From assembly GCF_009720385.1 (NCBI RefSeq), contig NZ_ML769308.1, positions 62,001 to 126,000 of the forward strand: a stretch of DNA of 64,000 bases, written 5' to 3'. Of the stretch, positions 27,094-36,169 are shown piece after piece. Both the position numbers and the translations under genes were made by a program. The notes beneath the pieces were generated by a model that was given only the letters and a program-made list of their open reading frames with translations, made no database searches and was not told the DNA's origin. This stretch comes from Catellatospora vulcania. GTDB taxonomy: Bacteria; Actinomycetota; Actinomycetes; Mycobacteriales; Micromonosporaceae. How positions within the stretch are numbered: the stretch's first letter is position 1; every line of letters starts with the position of its first letter.

Positions 27094-29325
27094 GTGAGGA
27101 AGATCCTCGCCACTGCCGGCGTGGCCGTCACCGCGGTCGCGTTCGTGGCAGTGTCAGCAACCTCGGGCGCGGCAGCGCCCGATACGGCCGCGGCATCGCG
27201 CGCCGCGTCCGTCGGCGCCAATGCCGCGGACATCCGTTCGTCGGCGTCGGACGGTTACGCCGTCGACCGCGTCCGCAAGGACGCCAACGGCGCGACCCAC
27301 ACCAAGTACACCCGCACCTACCAGGGTCTGCGGGTCTACGGTGGCGACTTCGTCGTGCACACCAAGGCAGGCGGCGCCTACGCCGGCGTCTCCAACGGCC
27401 TGCTCGCGCCCATCTCCGTGGCGACCACCCCGAAGGTCACCGCGGCGAAGGCGCTGGAGACGGCCAAGGCCAACTTCGCCGGCACCATCACCTCCGAGCG
27501 GGGCTCGGAGCTGTTCGTCGACGCCAGCACCGGCCAGGGCCGGCTTGCCTGGGAGACCACGCTGCACGGCTGGCTGGCCGACGGCCAGACCCCGTCCAAG
27601 CTGCACGTCATCACCGACGCCCAGACCGGCGCGCTCATCGGCTCGTTCGACGAGATCGAGACGGTCACCGGCACCGGCAACGGCATCTACACGGGCAACG
27701 TCAGCATCGACACGACGCTGTCCGGCTCGACGTACCAGCTCATCGACCCGGTTCGCGGCAACGGCCGCACCTGCGACATGAACAACGGCACGTCGACCTG
27801 TACGACGTTCACCGACGCGGACAACGCGTGGGGCACCGGGGCCAACTCCAACCGGCAGTCGGCCGGTGTGGACGCGCACTTCGGCGCGGCCAAGACGTTC
27901 GACTACTTCAAGAACGTGCACGGCCGCAACGGCATCTTCGGCAACGGCGCGGGCGTGCCCAGCCGGGTCCACTACGGAAACGCGTACGTCAACGCGTTCT
28001 GGGACGGCGCGCAGATGACCTACGGCGACGGCTCGGGCAACAGCCGCCCGCTCGTCTCCATCGACGTCGCCGGCCACGAGATGAGCCACGGCGTCACCGA
28101 GGCCCTGGCGGGCCTGGTCTACTCGGGTGAGTCCGGCGGTCTGAACGAGGCCACCTCGGACATCTTCGGCAACATGGTCGAGTTCTACGCGGCCGCGCCG
28201 TCCGACCCGGGCGACTACCAGGTCGGTGAGAAGATCAACATCAACGGCAACGGGACCCCGCTGCGCTACATGTACAACCCGACCCTGGACGGCTCGTCGC
28301 ACGGCTGCTGGTCGACCTCGACCAACAGCGTCGACGTGCACTACAGCTCGGGCCCGGGCAACCACTTCTTCTTCAACCTGGCCGAGGGCACCGGCGCCAC
28401 GTCGTACGGCACCAGCCCGGTCTGCGGCTCGGCTCCGGCCGTCACCGGCATCGGCCGCGCCAAGGCTGAGAAGATCTGGTACCGCGCGCTGGACGTGTAC
28501 TTCACCTCCAGCACCCGCTACGTGCTGACCAGCAACCCGGCCAACACGGCCCGCGCGTACACCCTGCGTGCCGCCACGGACCTCTACGGCACCTGCTCGG
28601 TCGAGTACAAGACCGTCCAGGCCGCCTGGACCGCGGTCAACGTGGCCGGCAGCGACACCGCCTGCCCCACCGGCAACGACTTCTCCCTCGCCGCGTCGCC
28701 GGCGTCGGGCTCGGTCAACCCCGGCAGCTCGGTCACCAGCACCATCGGCGCGACCCTGACCAACGGCAGCGCGCAGACCGTGAGCCTGTCGGCCAGCGGC
28801 CTGCCGAGCGGCGCGACCGCGTCGTTCAGCCCGACGTCGATCTCGTCGAACGGTGGCAGCTCCACGCTGACCATCGCCACCAGCGCGTCGACCCCCTCGG
28901 GCACGTACGCGGTGACCGTCACGGGCACGGGCGCCAGCTCGACCCGGACCACCACCTACAGCCTGACCGTGAACGGCGCGCCGGGCTGCTCGGGCACCAA
29001 CCCGACCGACGTCACGATCCCGGACCTCACGACGGTGACCAGCACGATCACCATCGCGGGCTGTGCCCGTAACGCGTCGTCCACCAGCGCGGTCGCGGTC
29101 AACATCATCCACACCTACAAGGGTGACCTGGTCGTGGACCTCGTCGCGCCGGACGGATCGGTGTACAACCTGCACAACCGGTCCGGCGGCAGCGCCGACA
29201 ACATCAACCAGACCTACACCGTCAACCTCTCCACCGAGGCTGCGAACGGCACCTGGACCCTGCGGGTCCGCGATGCCGCGAGCGCCGACACCGGGCGTAT
29301 CGACACATGGTCGCTGACCCTCTGA
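27094..29325 (+). CDS. Secreted thermolysin-family (M4) metalloprotease with P-domain
   Basis: A 743-residue exported zinc protease. GTG 27094 is chosen for its GGGAGGA site; an in-frame GTG at 27073 is also possible. After the signal peptide come FTP/PepSY propeptide segments (to about 200), then the M4 catalytic domain with the zinc motif HEMSH (about residue 335) and third ligand in GGLNEATSDIFG, and the M4 C-terminal helical domain with the active His in SVDVHYSSGPGNHFF. An Ig-like repeat follows (about 535-640), then a proprotein-convertase P-domain (HTYKGDLVVDLVAPDGS). It degrades external protein. Confidence 0.95.
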   Translation: MRKILATAGVAVTAVAFVAVSATSGAAAPDTAAASRAASVGANAADIRSSASDGYAVDRVRKDANGATHTKYTRTYQGLRVYGGDFVVHTKAGGAYAGVSNGLLAPISVATTPKVTAAKALETAKANFAGTITSERGSELFVDASTGQGRLAWETTLHGWLADGQTPSKLHVITDAQTGALIGSFDEIETVTGTGNGIYTGNVSIDTTLSGSTYQLIDPVRGNGRTCDMNNGTSTCTTFTDADNAWGTGANSNRQSAGVDAHFGAAKTFDYFKNVHGRNGIFGNGAGVPSRVHYGNAYVNAFWDGAQMTYGDGSGNSRPLVSIDVAGHEMSHGVTEALAGLVYSGESGGLNEATSDIFGNMVEFYAAAPSDPGDYQVGEKININGNGTPLRYMYNPTLDGSSHGCWSTSTNSVDVHYSSGPGNHFFFNLAEGTGATSYGTSPVCGSAPAVTGIGRAKAEKIWYRALDVYFTSSTRYVLTSNPANTARAYTLRAATDLYGTCSVEYKTVQAAWTAVNVAGSDTACPTGNDFSLAASPASGSVNPGSSVTSTIGATLTNGSAQTVSLSASGLPSGATASFSPTSISSNGGSSTLTIATSASTPSGTYAVTVTGTGASSTRTTTYSLTVNGAPGCSGTNPTDVTIPDLTTVTSTITIAGCARNASSTSAVAVNIIHTYKGDLVVDLVAPDGSVYNLHNRSGGSADNINQTYTVNLSTEAANGTWTLRVRDAASADTGRIDTWSLTL

Positions 29326-29347
29326 CCTGATCCTCCCCAGAAATGAC

Positions 29348-29381
29348 GGAGGCGCCACCCGCACCCCTGGGTGGCGCCTCC
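29348..29381. terminator. Bidirectional terminator hairpin
   Basis: A perfect 13-bp stem (29348-29360 with 29369-29381) lies between the convergent M4 protease and SDR/DUF2867 genes. Confidence 0.8.
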
Positions 29382-29397
29382 GCCTACGTTCCGGCGG

Positions 29398-30978
29398 TCA
29401 CGGGGCGGCATCGGCGCGGACCCGGGTGGCCGACAGCGCCCGGACCGGCGGCGGCGTCGGCTCGGCGGGCGAGGCGGCCCGCTCGGCGGCGCGGGCGATG
29501 TTGCGGGCCATGCCGCCGAAGATGAAGTGGTGGAACGGCGAGATGCACTGCCAGTACAGGTGGCCGAGCAGCCCTCGCGGGATGAAGACGGCCCGCTGGT
29601 CGTAGCGGCAGACGTGCGCCGGGCTCAGCAGGTCGGGATCCACCCGCAGCTCCAGCCAGGCGCGGCCGGGCAGCAGCATCTCCGCCCGCAGCCGCAGCAG
29701 CCGGCCGTGCTCGATCTCCTCGACCCGCCAGAAGTCCAGCGCCTCCCCGACGTAGATCTCCACCGGGTCCCGCCGGCCGCGGCGCAGCCCGACGCCGCCG
29801 ATCACCCGGTCGAGCCAGCCACGCAGCACCCAGGCCAGGGGTGAGGAGTACCAGCCGGTCTCGCCGCCGATGCGGATGATGACGTTCCACAGCGCGTCCG
29901 GCGGCGCGTGCACCCGGCGGGTCTTGTGGTCGATGTACACGCTGCCGCCCGACCAGTCCGGGTCGGTGGGCAGCGGCTCGGCGGGCGCGCCCGTCCAGGT
30001 GGCGGTCGACCAGCGGGTCTCCACCTCGGCGTCGCGGATCTTCACCAGCGCCAGCTCGACGGCCTCGTCGAAGTCCTTGAGCCCTTCCGGCGGGTCGGGC
30101 ACATAGCGCGCGATGTCGTGCTCGCGGCAGACCGCCTCGTGGATGAGGCTGGCGACCAGCGGTTTGGCGATCGCGCCGGGCACCGGCGTGACCAGGTTGA
30201 CCCACTGCGAACTGAGCCAGGGGGTGAGCACGCCGACCGGCACGATCACGCGCGGGCGCAGCCCGGCGATGCGGGCATACCGGTCCATCATCTGGCGGTA
30301 GGTGAGCACGTCGGGGCCGCCGATGTCGAAGGAGCGGCTGACCTCGCCCGGCACGCCCGCCCAGGCGACCAGGTAGTGCAGCACGTCGCGGACGGCGATG
30401 GGCTGGATGCGGGTGCCGACCCAGCGCGGCGTCACCATGATCGGCAGGCGCTCGGTGAGGTAGCGCAGCATCTCGAACGACGCCGAGCCGGAGCCGATGA
30501 TGACCGCGGCCCGCAGCGTCACGGTGGGCACGCCGGACGCGGCCAGCAGGGTCGCCACCTCGTCCCGGGAGCGCAGGTGGGCCGAGGCCGGCTCGCCGCC
30601 GGGCGTGGTGTGCGGCTCGGGGCCGCCGAGATAGACGATGCGCTTGACCCCGGCCTCGCGCGCAGCTTCGGCGAAGGTGTGCGCGGCACGGCGGTCGACG
30701 TCCTCGAATCCCGGTGACCCGAGCGAGTGGACCAGGTAGTAGGCCACGTGGATGCCGCGCAGTGCGTCGCGGGTGGCGTCGAGGTCCAGCACGTCCGCCT
30801 CGACGATCTCCGCGCCGCGGGCCCACGGCACGTCCCGCAGCCGCCCTGCCGACCTGGTCAGGCAGCGGACGTGGTGCCCGGCCTCGATCAGCCGCGGCGC
30901 GAGCCGCCCGCCGATGTACCCGGTGGCCCCGGTCACCAGCACCCGGACCTGCTGCCGACCTGCGGATCGCCGTGACAT
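29398..30978 (-). CDS. NAD(P)-binding SDR fused to DUF2867
   Basis: A 526-residue protein. The first 280 residues are an atypical/extended SDR with VLVTGATGYIGGRLAPRLI and RSRDEVATLLAASGV, similar to NmrA/complex-I-subunit-like proteins. Residues 310-500 are a DUF2867 (SRPBCC-like) domain with VHAPPDALWNVIIRIGGETGWY and the LYWQCISPFHHFIFGGM ending. This fusion is widespread in actinobacteria, but its reaction is not known to me. An NmrA-like sensor or a lipid or quinone enzyme are both possible. Confidence 0.8.
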   Translation of the reverse strand: MSRRSAGRQQVRVLVTGATGYIGGRLAPRLIEAGHHVRCLTRSAGRLRDVPWARGAEIVEADVLDLDATRDALRGIHVAYYLVHSLGSPGFEDVDRRAAHTFAEAAREAGVKRIVYLGGPEPHTTPGGEPASAHLRSRDEVATLLAASGVPTVTLRAAVIIGSGSASFEMLRYLTERLPIMVTPRWVGTRIQPIAVRDVLHYLVAWAGVPGEVSRSFDIGGPDVLTYRQMMDRYARIAGLRPRVIVPVGVLTPWLSSQWVNLVTPVPGAIAKPLVASLIHEAVCREHDIARYVPDPPEGLKDFDEAVELALVKIRDAEVETRWSTATWTGAPAEPLPTDPDWSGGSVYIDHKTRRVHAPPDALWNVIIRIGGETGWYSSPLAWVLRGWLDRVIGGVGLRRGRRDPVEIYVGEALDFWRVEEIEHGRLLRLRAEMLLPGRAWLELRVDPDLLSPAHVCRYDQRAVFIPRGLLGHLYWQCISPFHHFIFGGMARNIARAAERAASPAEPTPPPVRALSATRVRADAAP

Positions 30979-31340
30979 GCCCTGAATTCTACGAATCCGG
31001 CCTGCTCCGTGGGCCTTTGCGACGGATGCCGCGTCGATTGCGGTCCTGCTAGCCGGACAAACCGGGCGCTCGTGGGGGATAACTTCCGTGCGCGGCCCAC
31101 AACCCAGAAGTTGTAGCTACAACTTCTGGGTTGTGGCCCGCGTGAGGATGTCGCCCTCCGTGGGCAGGCGGCCCGACCCCGGACAGCCCGCGAGCCACGC
31201 ATTCCTGGCCACGCGTCCGGGCGCGGGCCAGCCGGCAGCTCACCCCGCCTTCCGCAGGCGGTGGGCCCGGTCCTGGTCGGCCGACCGCGAGGTCGCCATC
31301 CGCAGGCGGTGGGCTAGGTCCTGGTCGGCTGACCGCGAGT
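30979..31340. other. Gene-free region with a perfect palindrome and a tandem repeat
   Basis: This 362-bp stretch has no supportable gene. It holds the SDR promoter side (about 30979-31090), the 40-bp perfect palindrome at 31097-31136, a GC-rich spacer, and most of the 48-bp tandem duplication that runs into the end of the next gene. Confidence 0.7.
31097..31136. repeat. Palindromic element, family D, perfect copy
   Basis: A perfect 40-bp palindrome with no loop: CCACAACCCAGAAGTTGTAG followed by its reverse complement. With one mismatch the symmetry extends to 31091-31142. The arms match the rearranged element at 9950-9989. Confidence 0.9.
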
Positions 31341-31347
31341 TCATGCC
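31252..31347. repeat. 48-bp tandem duplication
   Basis: Unit 1 (31252-31299) and unit 2 (31300-31347) begin CCGCAGGCGGTGGG and share CTGGTCGG and GACCGCGAG. They differ at a few positions and so are not brand new. Unit 2 overlaps the stop codon of the membrane protein gene at 31341. Confidence 0.85.
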
Positions 31348-32012
31348 GCCTGGGGTGCGGCCGTAGTGGCGTCCACGTGCTGTGCCGCGCGGGCGAGGGT
31401 GGCCACGACCGCCAACTGCAGCGCCAGCTCGCCGGCATTGCCGATCCAGAAGTGGGCGGCGCCGGCTGCCGCGGCGGCGAACATGGCGACCGCGCCCAGG
31501 CACAGCCAGGGCCACCGCGCGGCGCGCCAGGTCAGCGCGCCGATGGCGATGACCAGCAGGATCGTGAGGATGGCGGGGATCGGCGGACCGGCGGCAGCCG
31601 CGTTGACGTAGCGCAGGGTGTCGGCGTACTCGCGCTGTTCCAGGCGCAGCGCGAGGATGTCGCCCGCGACACCGAGCGCGACCAGCGCCGCGACGAGCGC
31701 GATACCGGCCAGGCGCACGGCGCGCCGGGTCATCAGGGTCACGCCGAGCCGGGCGGCCAGCGCCGCACCGGCGATGACGAGCAGCGGTGTCAGCAGCGCG
31801 TGGATCCAGTACCGCGGGGCGTTCACGGCCTCCAGTTGCGGGCCGAAACCGAGCAGCCGTCCGATCGCGACCGCGCCGTTGTCGTAGGCGAGGCCCACGC
31901 AGATCACCGCGATCAGGACGGCGGCGGGCCCTGCGGCACCTCTCGTACGGGCCGCGACGACGGCCAGGATCAGCAGGCACACCGCGATCGCCGACAACAG
32001 CACTGAGATCAT
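31341..32012 (-). CDS. Seven-helix membrane protein, function unknown
   Basis: A 223-residue protein from ATG 32012; the frame's longer start at 32258 crosses the divergent promoter and is rejected. It has about seven hydrophobic helices (MISVLLSAIAVCLLILAVVA, PAAVLIAVICVGLAYDNGAV, WIHALLTPLLVIAGAALAAR and others). I do not recognise the family with confidence. It is divergent from the WxL-like gene, and two copies of a GTTTCGT motif lie directly upstream of its start. Confidence 0.6.
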   Translation of the reverse strand: MISVLLSAIAVCLLILAVVAARTRGAAGPAAVLIAVICVGLAYDNGAVAIGRLLGFGPQLEAVNAPRYWIHALLTPLLVIAGAALAARLGVTLMTRRAVRLAGIALVAALVALGVAGDILALRLEQREYADTLRYVNAAAAGPPIPAILTILLVIAIGALTWRAARWPWLCLGAVAMFAAAAAGAAHFWIGNAGELALQLAVVATLARAAQHVDATTAAPQAA

Positions 32013-32027
32013 CTGGGCCGCCCTGGT

Positions 32028-32064
32028 GTTTCGTAGATGGGAACACCGTTTCGTCAGTGGGAAA
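32028..32064. promoter_or_regulatory. Two GTTTCGT-type regulatory motifs
   Basis: GTTTCGTAGATGGGAAC (32028-32044) and GTTTCGTCAGTGGGAAA (32048-32064) lie 20 bp apart, about two helical turns, just upstream of the membrane protein start. A third, more symmetric copy is at 32187-32203. Tandem spacing suggests cooperative binding of one regulator. Confidence 0.5.
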
Positions 32065-32186
32065 GCTAAACCTCGCTGCCCTGCTGGCGCAAGGGTTTCC
32101 CGGGGCCATCGGTAAACATCTCCGGTCGGACGGTTGACAAGCCGGGTCGGCGCTGACTTCATTGACGTATCGCTGGCGAGAACGTT

Positions 32187-32203
32187 GTTTCGTCTAGCGA
32201 AAC
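32187..32203. promoter_or_regulatory. GTTTCG/CGAAAC palindrome upstream of the surface/importer locus
   Basis: GTTTCGTCTAGCGAAAC has perfect 6-bp arms and ends 20 bp before the ATG of the WxL-like gene. Its right half CTAGCGAAAC is identical to a 10-mer at 60689-60698 in the promoter of the tetrapyrrole-type operon. Confidence 0.5.
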
Positions 32204-32223
32204 AGAGAGAGAAGGGAGGTTCC

Positions 32224-33879
32224 ATGCGAAGTAAGTGGGCGGTCGTCACCAGCAGCATCGCTGTCGTCGCCGCGCTGGGTCTGATCGAGGCCCCGGCACA
32301 GGCGTACGGACCGACAGCGAATTCGCTGGGCTGCCGGCTCTACTTCGGCGACACGGGCACCGGCTCGTCACCGACCACCTGGAGCGACACGTTCGGGCTG
32401 ACCCTGTCACCGGCCACGCCGGCACCGGGCCAGACCGTCACCGTGACGCTCACGGCCGCCGCCGGACCGCTCAACGGGCCCGCCCCGTTGGTCGCCGGTG
32501 ACGTCCCGGTGGTCGCCACGGTGGCGCTCGGCGGCTCGCAGTCGGGCACGGTCACGCTGAACCTGGCGCCGTACCCGACGTCGGCCAAGGATCCGTACAC
32601 GCCGCTCGGCGCGATCACGGCGACGGGCACCTTCGTCGCCGGGCCGGCCGGCGCGGCCAGCGCCACGGTGACGCGGGTGAAATTCGCCAACACCACCGCG
32701 GCGACGTACTGCTCCAACGCCGGGGACCGCGACCACAAGGCCGCACCCCAGGCCAGCACCATCGTCGAAGCGTTCAGCGTGTTCGACGGCTCGGCCACCG
32801 TGACCGCGGTGTCCGGGCAGACCGTCACCACGCACGCCCGCGCCGGCAACACCGTCACCTTCGCGGTGGCGGGCCTGGCGCCCGGCGCGACGCTCACCGC
32901 CTCCATCAAGGACGGCGCGGGCGCGGGCACGGGCGAAGGCGCCGGCACGGGCAGCACCGACGGATCGGGAGCCGGGACGGGCACCATCGCCGTGCCGGCC
33001 GGCGCCACCACCGGGGTCCGCAGCATCGCGGTCTCCGACGGCGTCAACACCGTCCTCGCGCCGATCACCATCCTGGGCACCCCGAGCGTCTCCATCAATC
33101 CCGGTGGCGGCGGCGCGGGCACCTCGGTCGCGGTGACCGGAACGAACTGGAACCCGGGCAGCACGGTGGCCATCCGCGGCTACCAGGCGCTGGCCGGACC
33201 CCCGCCGCCGAACCCGACCGGGGACGCACCCGTGACCATCACGGCCTCGGCCGCCGGCGGCATCAGCACGACCTACACCGTCAACGACCCCGCGACCGCG
33301 TACCTCGGCGCGTCGTCGGGCGTGGGCCCCGGCACTCTCTTCGCCATCGCGAACTGGGCGGCCTCGGCCGACGCCTGCGTCGCGAAGACCGGCGCGGCGA
33401 CCACCGGGACCTGCTCGCTGACGTACAACCTGTCGCAGACCGTCACCGCGGGCAACCTCGCGATGGCCCGCGCGGCGGGCAGCGGCAACATCACGCTGTC
33501 GGGCGTCACGCTCGACGGCACGGTCCACACCAGCACCGGATCGCTGCCGGTCATCACGGTGACGGACTACCGCGGCAGCACCTTCGGCTGGAGCCTGGTC
33601 GGCACGCTCACCGACTTCACCGGCACCCCCGGCGGCACCATCCCGAAGGCGAACCTGTCCTGGACCCCCGCCTGCGCCGGCACCGCCGGCGCGACCAACG
33701 CCGCCACGGCGGCAGCGGGCTCGGCGGGCCCGGTGAACGGCGCCACGCTGTGCTCGGCTCCGGCCGACGCGGCGGGCACCGGCGGCAGCTTCGACGCCTC
33801 CGCGGCGCTCGCCCTGACCGTGCCCGCGCACCAGCAGGCCGGTTCGTACACCGCGACGCTCACGATCACGCTGAGCTGA
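32224..33879 (+). CDS. Secreted WxL-like surface protein
   Basis: A 551-residue exported protein from ATG 32224, with a GGGAGG site. The signal peptide is residues 1-27 (ending PAQA). The middle has Gly/Thr-rich beta repeats and a NPGGGGAGTSVAVTGTNWNP module like neocarzinostatin/IPT-type Ig folds. Near the C-terminus, VTDYRGSTFGWSLVGTLTDF and ANLSWTP resemble the two halves of a WxL domain. WxL proteins attach non-covalently to cell walls and pair with DUF916 proteins, which is the next gene. It is the first gene of the surface/importer locus. Confidence 0.6.
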   Translation: MRSKWAVVTSSIAVVAALGLIEAPAQAYGPTANSLGCRLYFGDTGTGSSPTTWSDTFGLTLSPATPAPGQTVTVTLTAAAGPLNGPAPLVAGDVPVVATVALGGSQSGTVTLNLAPYPTSAKDPYTPLGAITATGTFVAGPAGAASATVTRVKFANTTAATYCSNAGDRDHKAAPQASTIVEAFSVFDGSATVTAVSGQTVTTHARAGNTVTFAVAGLAPGATLTASIKDGAGAGTGEGAGTGSTDGSGAGTGTIAVPAGATTGVRSIAVSDGVNTVLAPITILGTPSVSINPGGGGAGTSVAVTGTNWNPGSTVAIRGYQALAGPPPPNPTGDAPVTITASAAGGISTTYTVNDPATAYLGASSGVGPGTLFAIANWAASADACVAKTGAATTGTCSLTYNLSQTVTAGNLAMARAAGSGNITLSGVTLDGTVHTSTGSLPVITVTDYRGSTFGWSLVGTLTDFTGTPGGTIPKANLSWTPACAGTAGATNAATAAAGSAGPVNGATLCSAPADAAGTGGSFDASAALALTVPAHQQAGSYTATLTITLS

Positions 33880-33950
33880 GCGGGAACCGGTGGGGGCGGG
33901 CGCTATCCGTCCCCACCGGCCCCTGTATCCCACCACCCGGGGAGAGGCTG

Positions 33951-34895
33951 ATGGCCAACTGGTCGCGTACGGCCGCGGTGGCGCTCGCCGCCGCACTGCT
34001 CGCCGTCACGGCGCCGGTCGGCGCCCACGCCGCGGGCAACGGGCGCTGGGCGGTCACCCCCACCCCGCCCGACAAGCCCGGCCCCGCCCCGCGGCAGTAC
34101 TTCTTCCTGGAGTCGCCGCCCGGCCGCACCGTCATCGACTCGGTGCGTGTGGCGAACCTGACCGACCGCCCGATGACCCTGCGCCTGTACGGCGCGGACG
34201 CCTTCAACACCAGCGCCGACGGCGGGTTCGGGCTGCGCCCGCAGAGCGATCGGCAGCAGGGCATCGGCGCGTGGACGCAGCTCGGCCTGGCCGAGGTCGT
34301 CGTGCCCGCCAAGCGGCAGACCGACATCCCGTTCACCGTCACCGTCCCGGCCAACGCCCCGCCCGGCGACCACGTCGGCGGCGTGGTCGCCGCCGAGTCC
34401 ACGCCGAGCGGCCAGCTCGCCGAGGGCGGCATGACGGTAGGCGTCACCCACGCCGTGGCGGCCCGGGTATACCTGCGCGTCAGCGGCCCGACCGTGCCCG
34501 GCCTGGCCGTCGAGGACCTGTCCGCCGACTCCGGTGGGCTGACCTACACGCTGGCCAACACGGGCAACATCCACCTGGTGCCCGCGATCACGGTGACCTC
34601 GTCCGGCCTGTTCGGACACACCGTCTCGGCCGCCGGACCCGGTTCGCAGCTCGACCTGGTGCCCGGCGCGCGCACCCGCCTGCGGGCGGCGCTGCGCGGC
34701 ACCTGGCCGGTCGACGTCGTCACCACCACGGTCACCGTGACCGCCGAGGGCGGCGTGGGCGCCACCGGCTCCACGACGACCGTCACCGGCGTACTGCCCG
34801 CCCTCGCCGTGCTCGCCCTGCTGGCCGCCGTGGCGTTCCTGCTGGTCCGGCGTCGCCGCCGCGCCCACCGTCTGCGCCCGCGAGGCCTGACATGA
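33951..34895 (+). CDS. DUF916-type (WxP) surface protein with C-terminal membrane anchor
   Basis: A 314-residue protein with a GGGGAGAGG ribosome site. After the signal peptide (to about 24) comes RWAVTPTPPDKPGPAPRQYF, then DSVRVANLTDRPMTLRLYGADAFNT, typical of the DUF916 Ig-like domain. A second Ig-like domain follows. The C-terminus has one hydrophobic helix (ALAVLALLAAVAFLLV) and an Arg-rich cytoplasmic tail. In Firmicutes, DUF916 proteins (CscA) hold WxL proteins at the wall, and the same pairing is seen here. Confidence 0.8.
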   Translation: MANWSRTAAVALAAALLAVTAPVGAHAAGNGRWAVTPTPPDKPGPAPRQYFFLESPPGRTVIDSVRVANLTDRPMTLRLYGADAFNTSADGGFGLRPQSDRQQGIGAWTQLGLAEVVVPAKRQTDIPFTVTVPANAPPGDHVGGVVAAESTPSGQLAEGGMTVGVTHAVAARVYLRVSGPTVPGLAVEDLSADSGGLTYTLANTGNIHLVPAITVTSSGLFGHTVSAAGPGSQLDLVPGARTRLRAALRGTWPVDVVTTTVTVTAEGGVGATGSTTTVTGVLPALAVLALLAAVAFLLVRRRRRAHRLRPRGLT

Positions 34896-34943
34896 GCCGC
34901 CCGGTCACGCCGCACGTGATCGACGGAAGCAGCTCCGATGTGA

Positions 34944-34989
34944 ATCTTGTGCAGTTCGTGTCGCTCCAACGACACCAACTGCACAAGAT
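34944..34989. repeat. Palindromic element, family A
   Basis: 20-bp arms (34944-34963 and 34970-34989, one mismatch) begin ATCTTGTGCAG and flank a six-base loop. The element lies between the ATGA-type stop/start of the DUF916 gene and the signal peptide of the next gene, and it stays open in that gene's frame. Confidence 0.85.
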
Positions 34990-35065
34990 CCGGGCGACCT
35001 CCACCGCGACGACGACGCGGCCCCGGGACATCGGTCCGTCGGCCGCGACCGGATGGGGGACCGCC

Positions 35066-36166
35066 GTGCCGGTGCCGGTGCCGGTGACTGCGGGGGTGCG
35101 CCGTCGCCTGACCGCCGGCGTGCTGGCGACGCTCGCGATGCTGGCCCTGCTCACGATGCCGGTTCCCGCGCATGCCGACGGGTGGAGCGTGACGCTGTCC
35201 GCCCCAAAGGCCCGGCCCGGCGACACCGTACGCGTCACCGGCGCGAACTGGCCCGCCGGACGCCTGGTGCAGCTGATCACCTGTGGTGAGCTGGCGCTGG
35301 GCGGCTCGTCCTCGTGCGACATGCGGGGTGCGCTGGCGACCGCGGTGAAACCGGACGGCACGTTTTCCGTCGTGCTGACCGTCGGCGAGCCGCCCCGGCC
35401 CTGCCCGTGCGTGGTGCACGCGGCCGCGGTGGGCGCCGGCGAGAGCGGTCATGTGGACACGCCCCTGGAGGTGTCCGGGCACCCGACCGGTCCCGTGCCG
35501 GTTCCGGAGCGCACCCAGGCCAAGCTCGAGGTGGTCGAGGCCCGGCTCAGCGGCGGCGGGTCGGTCTCGGCCTGGTTCGGCGGCCCGCAGCACCGCACCC
35601 TGGTCTACACCGTGCGCAACGCGGGTCCGTCGGTGCTGACCGGTGCGCCGCTGACGGTGCGCGTCGGCAACGGGGCCGACGCCGTGCCCACCCCGCCCAC
35701 CGGCGAGCTGCGCCCCGGCGAGACCCGCACCTACGAGGTCGCGGTCACCATCCCGTTCGCGGCTTTCGGGGCGTATCCGGTCACCGCCGAGCTGGGTGGC
35801 CTCGGGCAGGCCAAGGCGGTGCACCAGGCGTACCCGTGGGGGCTGGTGCTGCTCAACGTCGTCGGGTTGGCGCTGATCGGGTTCGGGGTGGTGCGGCTGG
35901 TGCGCCGCCGCCGGGCCCGTGCCGCCGGTCCGGCGCTCGCCGTGGACGGGCCGATGCTGCTGCCCGCCGTGGTGCGGGTGCCCGACCTGGGGGCGTACCT
36001 CGTCTTCGACGACGCGCCCGGCGCGGGCCGCATGCGCCGCCTCGCGGGCGGGCAGCTGGCCCCCGACGAGGTGCGCCGCCTGCTGGAACGCGAGCCGCAG
36101 CAGCCGGCCGCGGTCGTCGACCTCCGGGCGCTCGACGCCTACCTTGCCACTCGCGAAAGAGGGTGA
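35066..36166 (+). CDS. Membrane-anchored surface protein with neocarzinostatin-like domain
   Basis: 366 residues from GTG 35066, with GGGGGA upstream. The frame is also open from an ATGA start at 34892, but that would put the signal peptide (VRRRLTAGVLATLAMLALLT) about 65 residues inside the protein. Mature protein: a Neocarzinostatin-like fold (VTLSAPKARPGDTVRVTGANW, paired Cys in LITCG and SSCDM), then an Ig-like region, one helix (WGLVLLNVVGLALIGFGVV) and a cytosolic tail of about 75 residues with VVRVPDLGAYLVFDD. The tail may touch the transporter or regulators. The enediyne-apoprotein fold here more likely binds a ligand or a partner. Confidence 0.65.
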   Translation: MPVPVPVTAGVRRRLTAGVLATLAMLALLTMPVPAHADGWSVTLSAPKARPGDTVRVTGANWPAGRLVQLITCGELALGGSSSCDMRGALATAVKPDGTFSVVLTVGEPPRPCPCVVHAAAVGAGESGHVDTPLEVSGHPTGPVPVPERTQAKLEVVEARLSGGGSVSAWFGGPQHRTLVYTVRNAGPSVLTGAPLTVRVGNGADAVPTPPTGELRPGETRTYEVAVTIPFAAFGAYPVTAELGGLGQAKAVHQAYPWGLVLLNVVGLALIGFGVVRLVRRRRARAAGPALAVDGPMLLPAVVRVPDLGAYLVFDDAPGAGRMRRLAGGQLAPDEVRRLLEREPQQPAAVVDLRALDAYLATRERG

Positions 36167-36169
36167 CCC

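Noticed and set aside
31097-31136. CRISPR-like repeat
   Set aside because: A single perfect palindrome with no repeat-spacer array; no cas-like genes are in the window.
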